In this document: piece by piece, positions 59,600 through 64,000 of the stretch
Position numbering within the stretch: position 1 is the first letter of the stretch
Layout of the letters: each line of letters starts with the position of its first letter
The notes under the pieces: generated by a model
The model's input: the letters and a program-made list of their open reading frames with translations, nothing else
Databases searched by the model: none
What the model was told of the DNA's origin: nothing
Source of the DNA: Rhizobium sp. Root1212
GTDB taxonomy: Bacteria; Pseudomonadota; Alphaproteobacteria; Rhizobiales; Rhizobiaceae
Assembly (NCBI RefSeq): GCF_001424985.1
Contig: NZ_LMDA01000024.1
Coordinates: forward strand, 166,107 to 230,106
Direction of reading: 5' to 3'
Length of the DNA: 64,000 nt
Program-made: the position numbers and the translations under genes

Positions 59600-61327
59600 T
59601 TACTGCACGAGAACCGGCCGCAGGCAATTGACGCCGGTGACGCGGACATCCGCTTCCCCAACCCGGACGCCGACCGCGAGCAGGATATTGTAAAGCAGCG
59701 TATCGATGGCCGGCGTGACGGCGCCCAGCGTATCGGCAAGGGCTGCCTGAACCAGTTTCGGGCTGCCGAGCGACAGGAACAGCACCTTGATGTCGAGATC
59801 GAGATTGCGAAGCAACGACTGGGTGGTCGAGGTCAGGGTGTCTCGCGTCGAGACTGATTTCACCGCCGACATCGCGACTTCCGAGGGGCTGAAGGTCAGC
59901 CGCTGCGGCTGCATGTTCTGGGTTTCGACATGGGCGATGCCGTCGATGCGCAAGAGCGGCGATTCGACCAGTCGGGCCTTTTCCACCCGCGGACTGCTGC
60001 CGAAGGAGGAAAGCACGGACGGATTGACGTTGCCGATGGCGATTTCGGCAATGCCGGGCACGGTATCGATGCTGACGCCGGCATTGGTGCTGCTGCCGCC
60101 ATAGCAGCGGATATCGGCCAGGCGCGCTTCCGCATGCGCGACCTCGACATAGAGCGGGAGCCTGATCCTGATGCCGGCAAGGGCGGCCAGGCCATCGACC
60201 TCGACGGTTACGGCAAGGCGGGTCTGGGCGGTGCGCACCGCGCTGCCGGGGCTACCAAGGCGATGGGCCGGTGTCTCAATTGGCGGCTCCCCAATGGCGA
60301 GATTGACACTTGCGGTGGCGATGCCCGGAACACCCGTCAGGGCGGCGATGGAAATCTGGTTGCCGCCATTGGCGATCGCGGCGGCGGCCGAGAGCATTTC
60401 CAGCGCGCTGATCTTCATCTTCCAGTCGGAGCCGGCATCGACCTTGATCTCCTTCTTCGGATCGATATTGAGCAGCTGCGCCAGCGTGAACCTGGCCTTG
60501 TTGCGGGTTGTGGCGGTCTCGATGGCCTTCAGCGCGCTGTTCGCCGTGTTCGACAGTCCGCCGGCGAGCCGCATGCCGGCGAGCAGGTCCGGCATAGCGA
60601 GGCTGGCGTTCAGCACGTCCTCATAGGTCGCGCCGGTAAGCTTCAGCCGCGTGGCGATGATATCGAGGAACGGCCGGATTTCGACATCGGCATCGGCCAG
60701 CGCGCGGTAATCCATGACTTTCAGCGAGATCGTCGTGCCGAGTAGCTGGCCGAGCACGGCATTCAACACGCCGCCATCGAGGCTGGCGAGCCGGGAGCCG
60801 ACCGAGAAGGCGGCAAGCTTGGTGCTGGCGGCGGTTCCGCTGGCGCGCAGCGTCGGTGGCGTCGAGAACATCGCGGCAAGATGCAGTTCGCCTTCGCGGT
60901 CGATGGTTACCTGCGCGGCATCGGCTGGAGTGGCGTTGGGAATGAAGCGTTCGCCGACATCGAGCGCCGGGTCAGGCAGGTAGCGGCCCTTGGTCAGGGT
61001 GACGATGCCGCCTTGCAGCGCCACCAGTTCGTCCTTGACCGGCTTTCCGTCGAGATCGATGAGGCCTCGGGAGGTGGCAATCGCCATGTTCAGACCGTTG
61101 GCCTTAAGGTGTCGCCGGGTGGCGGTCTCCATATTGGCGAGATCGGAGGAGGCGACGATGGCGGCGATATCGGCGGCCGCCTGCATCTCGCGCTTTTGCA
61201 GCGTCAGATAGCCGTAATCGACGCCGAGGCCGAGCGACAGGATGGCAAGCGGCGCCACAAGCGCTGCGGAAATGCCGATATTGCCCGATCTGTCGGTGCG
61301 GAGGTTCGGCGCTTTACAATTCGGCAT
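59600..61327 (-). CDS. TadG-like pilus-assembly family protein
   Basis: A 575-residue protein whose N-terminus is the TadG/DUF2134 type: basic (APNLRTDRSGNIG), then one helix (ISAALVAPLAILSLGLGVDYGYLTLQKREMQAAADIAAI), the pseudopilin-like segment followed by a coiled start. The remainder is long, Ala/Leu-rich beta/alpha sequence with repeated LGxLxxT patterns and no clear vWA metal motif. It is probably exported and membrane-anchored. It starts one base after the TadE-like stop, so the two are co-expressed. No other tad genes are in the window. Confidence 0.85.
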   Translation of the reverse strand: MPNCKAPNLRTDRSGNIGISAALVAPLAILSLGLGVDYGYLTLQKREMQAAADIAAIVASSDLANMETATRRHLKANGLNMAIATSRGLIDLDGKPVKDELVALQGGIVTLTKGRYLPDPALDVGERFIPNATPADAAQVTIDREGELHLAAMFSTPPTLRASGTAASTKLAAFSVGSRLASLDGGVLNAVLGQLLGTTISLKVMDYRALADADVEIRPFLDIIATRLKLTGATYEDVLNASLAMPDLLAGMRLAGGLSNTANSALKAIETATTRNKARFTLAQLLNIDPKKEIKVDAGSDWKMKISALEMLSAAAAIANGGNQISIAALTGVPGIATASVNLAIGEPPIETPAHRLGSPGSAVRTAQTRLAVTVEVDGLAALAGIRIRLPLYVEVAHAEARLADIRCYGGSSTNAGVSIDTVPGIAEIAIGNVNPSVLSSFGSSPRVEKARLVESPLLRIDGIAHVETQNMQPQRLTFSPSEVAMSAVKSVSTRDTLTSTTQSLLRNLDLDIKVLFLSLGSPKLVQAALADTLGAVTPAIDTLLYNILLAVGVRVGEADVRVTGVNCLRPVLVQ

Positions 61328-61328
61328 G

Positions 61329-61751
61329 TCAGATACCTCCCAGTCTTATAGTGGCGTAGCGCCTGATTTCTTGGTTGGGCATCGCGAAGGTGAAGAGGTT
61401 CCAGATCGGCAGGTCGCTGGCGTCGTAGGTGATCGTCACCGTGAACTGATCGATGTTGTTGAGGTCGTCCTCGACCTCGTAGGAGACTTTCCGCTTGTTG
61501 ATGAAGGGATAGTCCTCGATCATCGTGCGCACGTAATGATCGGCAAGGTTGTGGCGTTCGGTCGCGGAAAGACCGGCGACGGCCGTGCGGGCGGCGTCGG
61601 CGGCGATCTGCTGGATCGTATGGCTGGCGCTCAGATAGATGCCGTAGCCGATCATCGTCAGGATGGTCATGAAGAAAAGCGGGGCGATCAGCGCGAATTC
61701 GATCGCGGCGGCACCGTCTTTGCGACGCAAGAGACGCAGGCCGGTTTTCAT
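61329..61751 (-). CDS. TadE-like pseudopilin protein
   Basis: A 140-residue protein with the TadE pattern: a basic start (MKTGLRLLRRKDGAAAIEFALIAPLFFMTILTMIGYGIYL) whose GAAAIEFALIAP is the processing/TM motif with conserved Glu, followed by a soluble tail (AADAARTAVAGLSATERHNLADHYV) and a beta-rich end. TadE proteins are minor pseudopilins of Flp/Tad pili. GGGAGG lies six bases before ATG 61751; an ATG at 61796 is in frame without a site. Confidence 0.9.
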   Translation of the reverse strand: MKTGLRLLRRKDGAAAIEFALIAPLFFMTILTMIGYGIYLSASHTIQQIAADAARTAVAGLSATERHNLADHYVRTMIEDYPFINKRKVSYEVEDDLNNIDQFTVTITYDASDLPIWNLFTFAMPNQEIRRYATIRLGGI

Positions 61752-61908
61752 AGGCACCTCCCTACAGGTTTTCGGAGAGTAAAAATTCCGATGCACCTAT
61801 AGGATGTGATTCATTCGTTAAATTTTCTATACATCCAAAAGTTGATTGTTACTCAATCCATAAATCTATAGATGAAATTCCCGCGTGCTTTCGGTTGTAG
61901 GCGCCCGG

Positions 61909-62454
61909 TCATGTATCGGGGCTCTGGCCTGCCGCCGCCAGCTGGTTGCAGAGGCGGGTCACTTCGCCGCGCAACTCGGCGATCTCGCGGAGCAGCACCG
62001 TGTCGATCTTGTGATGCAGCGCGATCAGTTCCACCTCGGATTTCAGGTTGACCTCATAGTCCTTGCTGGCGCTCAGCCGGTCCTTCGCCGCCTGGCGGTT
62101 CTGCGACATCATGATGACCGGCGCCTGCACCGCGGCGAGCATCGACAGAATCAGATTGAGGAAGATGAAGGGGTAGGGATCGAAAGCATCTCGGGTGAGG
62201 ATGACCGTGTTGATCACCGCCCAGAAGACGAGGAACAGCCCGAAGGCGATAATGAAGCCCCAGGAGCCGCCGACGCGGGCGATCGCATCGGCCAGCCGGT
62301 CGCCCCGGCTCTGGGTCTCGTCGAATTTGGCGTTGAGGTCCTGCGCCAGCGTGCGCCGCTGCCTGGCGTGATCGAGCACGAAGCGTTCGACTTCGCTCAA
62401 CTGGGCATTGGCCCTGCCGAAAATCGTGTGGGTGATATCGTCGAGATGGGACAT
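61909..62454 (-). CDS. DUF1003 membrane protein
   Basis: A 181-residue protein: a charged N-terminus, two helices (GGSWGFIIAFGLFLVFWAVINTVIL and PFIFLNLILSMLAAVQAPVIMMSQNRQAAKDRL), which match DUF1003 precisely (the NLxLSMLAAVQAPVIMMSQNRQ wording is diagnostic), and a C-terminal coiled coil (LHHKIDTVLLREIAELRGEVTRLCNQL). Function is unknown. Single gene between the Tad-like pair and the phosphoglycerol transferase. Confidence 0.92.
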   Translation of the reverse strand: MSHLDDITHTIFGRANAQLSEVERFVLDHARQRRTLAQDLNAKFDETQSRGDRLADAIARVGGSWGFIIAFGLFLVFWAVINTVILTRDAFDPYPFIFLNLILSMLAAVQAPVIMMSQNRQAAKDRLSASKDYEVNLKSEVELIALHHKIDTVLLREIAELRGEVTRLCNQLAAAGQSPDT

Positions 62455-62513
62455 GGGATGCTCCGGCTGGCTATCCCTGATGTTCTAGGACGCTTCATGG
62501 CCGAAGGGAACAT

Positions 62514-62540
62514 GGCTCCCTCTCCTTGCGAAGAGGGAGC
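62514..62540. repeat. CTCCCTCT/AGAGGGAG palindrome
   Basis: An 8- to 9-bp inverted repeat around CCTTGCGA, followed by GAGCAAGCGGC, the reverse complement of the AGCGGCTTGCTC seen beside the elements near 16.6 and 18.1 kb. It is probably a fragment of the same repeat family. Confidence 0.5.
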
Positions 62541-62548
62541 AAGCGGCA

Positions 62549-64000
62549 TCACATGGCGGGCTGGGTGGGGAACAGCTCGGCGTGGGATTCGAAGAAGCGA
62601 TCCGTGCCGTAGCGCTTGCCGAACATCATGTCGTGCTGCAGGAAGCGGTAGTCGCGCACGGTTTCGTCTATCGTCTTCTGGCGAGCCCAGTTGGTGGTAT
62701 CCTTGCCGTCGGCGCCGATCAGCATGTAGCGGTCGATCACGTGATGGCGATCGAAGACGTTGCCGAGGAAGCCGGTGTAGTAGGGATGCTCGAAGCCGCC
62801 CTGCTGCAGGATCTTGTAGGAGAGGAAGGCCGGGCTGATCGTGCCGATGTCCTTGACCGGGCCGGTCTTGTTCGACCAGACGACCAGGGGGGTCTCGTGC
62901 TGCGCCTTCATCTGGTCGAGCGGACCCTTGCGGGAGGCCGTCACGCCGGGCATGAAGCCGGTGCTGGTATAGACGGTGTTGAGCGGCGGCAGGTGATCTC
63001 CGAAGATGACGATGATCGTCTCGCGGTCGCGCTCCTTTGCCCAGTCCATCAGTTTCTTGAGGCTGTCGTCGGCTTCCTTGACGCCCTGAGCGTAGGTTTC
63101 CAGCACCTGACGGTCGGCATCCGGGAGGGTGCCTTCCACCTTGATGGTGTTCTTCGCATAGCGGTTGGCTTCATAGGGGCCGTGGCCCTGCAGCGTCACG
63201 GTGAAGAAGAAGAACGGGTCATCCATCGCGTCGGCCTGGCGGATGATCTCCTTGGTCAAGGATTCATCCGAGGCGAAAATGCCGCGCTTCTGCATGACCG
63301 GCATGTTTTCTTCCGAACGGAAGTCCTGGAAGCCGAAGGCGGCATAAACGGCGCTGCGGTTCCAGAACCACTTCTGGAAGGGATGCACCGCCCGCGCCAC
63401 ATAGCCTTCGCCACGGAAGAAGGTGGCGAGCGAGGGGATCGGGTTGCGGATATATTGCTGGTAGGGAATGCTGCCATAGGGCAGGAAGGCGTTGGAAAAG
63501 CCGGTCAGCGCCTCGAACTCGACATTGGCCGTCATGCCGCCGAATTCCGGCGAGAAGACGTTGCCGGACTGCATCTCACGGATGGTCGGCATCGGATCGG
63601 GCGACAGTTTGACGTTCGGCAGCCGGGTCGGGTCCCACAGGGATTCGCTCATCAGCACGATGACATCAGGCTTGCCGCGATGGCTGGTGCCGGCCGGAAC
63701 TGGCTTGACCGGAATATTGTCGATGGCATCGATCATGTAGCCGGCAGGGGCCGTCACGTTCGCCATCGGCAGGTTGAGCGCAAAGGCCATGGCAAAGCCG
63801 TTGTGGCGATAGTTTTCCGTCTGGTCCCACATGATCGGAATGACGTTCAGGCGATCGCGCAGCCACGAGAAGTCGTTGTAGTCCATGATGTTGTAGAATG
63901 ACACGAGCAGCGGCACGGACACGGCAAGCCGGGCCAGGCGCGGTTTGCGGGCAAGCTTCGGGAAGCGGCGCCAGGCAAAGCGCGCCAGCCAACCGATGGC
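62549..64000 (-). CDS. LtaS-like phosphoglycerol transferase / sulfatase-family membrane protein, partial
   Basis: The N-terminal part lies beyond the right end of the window; 484 codons are visible. The catalytic domain belongs to the alkaline phosphatase superfamily: VIVLMSESLWD (first metal-ligand Glu), GMTANVEFEALTGF (the nucleophile Thr region), TLQGHGPYEANRY and VIFGDHLPPLNT (metal-binding Asp-His). These are marks of lipoteichoic-acid-synthase/OpgE-type transferases. In rhizobia such proteins add phosphoglycerol to periplasmic cyclic glucans; that role is inferred. The diacylglycerol released would be recycled by DgkA, encoded at 25.2 kb. The frame is open to the last base. Confidence 0.87.
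   Translation of the reverse strand, partial: AIGWLARFAWRRFPKLARKPRLARLAVSVPLLVSFYNIMDYNDFSWLRDRLNVIPIMWDQTENYRHNGFAMAFALNLPMANVTAPAGYMIDAIDNIPVKPVPAGTSHRGKPDVIVLMSESLWDPTRLPNVKLSPDPMPTIREMQSGNVFSPEFGGMTANVEFEALTGFSNAFLPYGSIPYQQYIRNPIPSLATFFRGEGYVARAVHPFQKWFWNRSAVYAAFGFQDFRSEENMPVMQKRGIFASDESLTKEIIRQADAMDDPFFFFTVTLQGHGPYEANRYAKNTIKVEGTLPDADRQVLETYAQGVKEADDSLKKLMDWAKERDRETIIVIFGDHLPPLNTVYTSTGFMPGVTASRKGPLDQMKAQHETPLVVWSNKTGPVKDIGTISPAFLSYKILQQGGFEHPYYTGFLGNVFDRHHVIDRYMLIGADGKDTTNWARQKTIDETVRDYRFLQHDMMFGKRYGTDRFFESHAELFPTQPAM

Noticed and set aside
1-64000. tRNA or rRNA genes, transposases
   Set aside because: No cloverleaf-like intergenic segment, rRNA sequence or transposase-like ORF was recognised on reading the intergenic regions and ORFs; a tRNA scan was not possible.

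Overview
The window is high-GC, densely packed alphaproteobacterial chromosome, almost certainly from a member of the Rhizobiaceae (Rhizobium/Agrobacterium/Sinorhizobium/Shinella type). Pointers are the gene families (Usg, DUF982, DUF1289, DUF2270, DUF971, a UvrB with long N- and C-terminal tails, class II DAHP synthase, the cobS/cobT pair), an alpha-r14-type small RNA with three anti-Shine-Dalgarno loops, and several rhizobial palindromic intergenic elements. I see no transposase, integrase, phage gene, CRISPR array, tRNA or rRNA. This is core chromosome rather than an island.

Layout. 1-9.1 kb: 3' end of zur, a CPx copper-type P-type ATPase, a gamma-carbonic-anhydrase-like protein and a fumarylacetoacetate hydrolase, two small proteins, the alpha-r14-like sRNA, a DUF982 protein, dusA, a cold-shock gene and three secreted or unknown small proteins. 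9-20 kb: a Tat-exported sulfatase, uvrB, DUF3137 and DUF486 membrane proteins, a YciA thioesterase, a triple-Kazal lipoprotein, an extensin-like lipoprotein and an ABC-F ATPase preceded by an unusual leader. 20-31.8 kb: an ABC-2 exporter pair, DUF1289 plus retropepsin-like protease, divergent cobS/cobT, dgkA, a soluble-core histidine kinase with membrane sensor, a uracil-DNA glycosylase-type protein, an Lrp regulator, a 3-hydroxyisobutyrate-type dehydrogenase, a TPR methyltransferase, DUF2270 and Usg. 31.9-34.5 kb: a polar amino-acid ABC operon (binding protein, terminator, two permeases; no ATPase). 34.9-45.8 kb: a repeat-rich OmpA-family protein, a polysaccharide deacetylase, a GreA/B-type factor, mobB-mobA, a DMT exporter, a large chemoreceptor, an NTF2-like protein, moaA and DUF971. 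45.9-58 kb: a PPOX flavoprotein, an L,D-transpeptidase, a diguanylate cyclase, fumC, a YcbB-type L,D-transpeptidase, gph, rpiA, a DUF2059 protein, gor and the class II DAHP synthase. 58-64 kb: a GFA protein, a winged-helix regulator, tadG/tadE-like genes, DUF1003 and the 3' part of an alkaline-phosphatase-superfamily phosphoglycerol transferase.

Functional themes: molybdenum cofactor (moaA, mobA, mobB, in separate loci), the cobalamin lower ligand (cobS, cobT), the cell envelope (two L,D-transpeptidases, OmpA-like protein, dgkA, LtaS-like transferase, extensin-like and Kazal lipoproteins), central carbon metabolism and redox (fumC, rpiA, gph, gor, aroG) and signalling (histidine kinase, GGDEF, chemoreceptor). 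Strong intrinsic terminators separate most transcription units.

The most interesting non-coding items are the alpha-r14-like sRNA near 4.9 kb and the ABC-F leader near 20 kb. The leader carries an intrinsic terminator, then a 24-codon upstream ORF with a perfect Shine-Dalgarno sequence, then a stem-loop over that ORF's stop codon. No wholly new multi-gene system could be supported from sequence alone.
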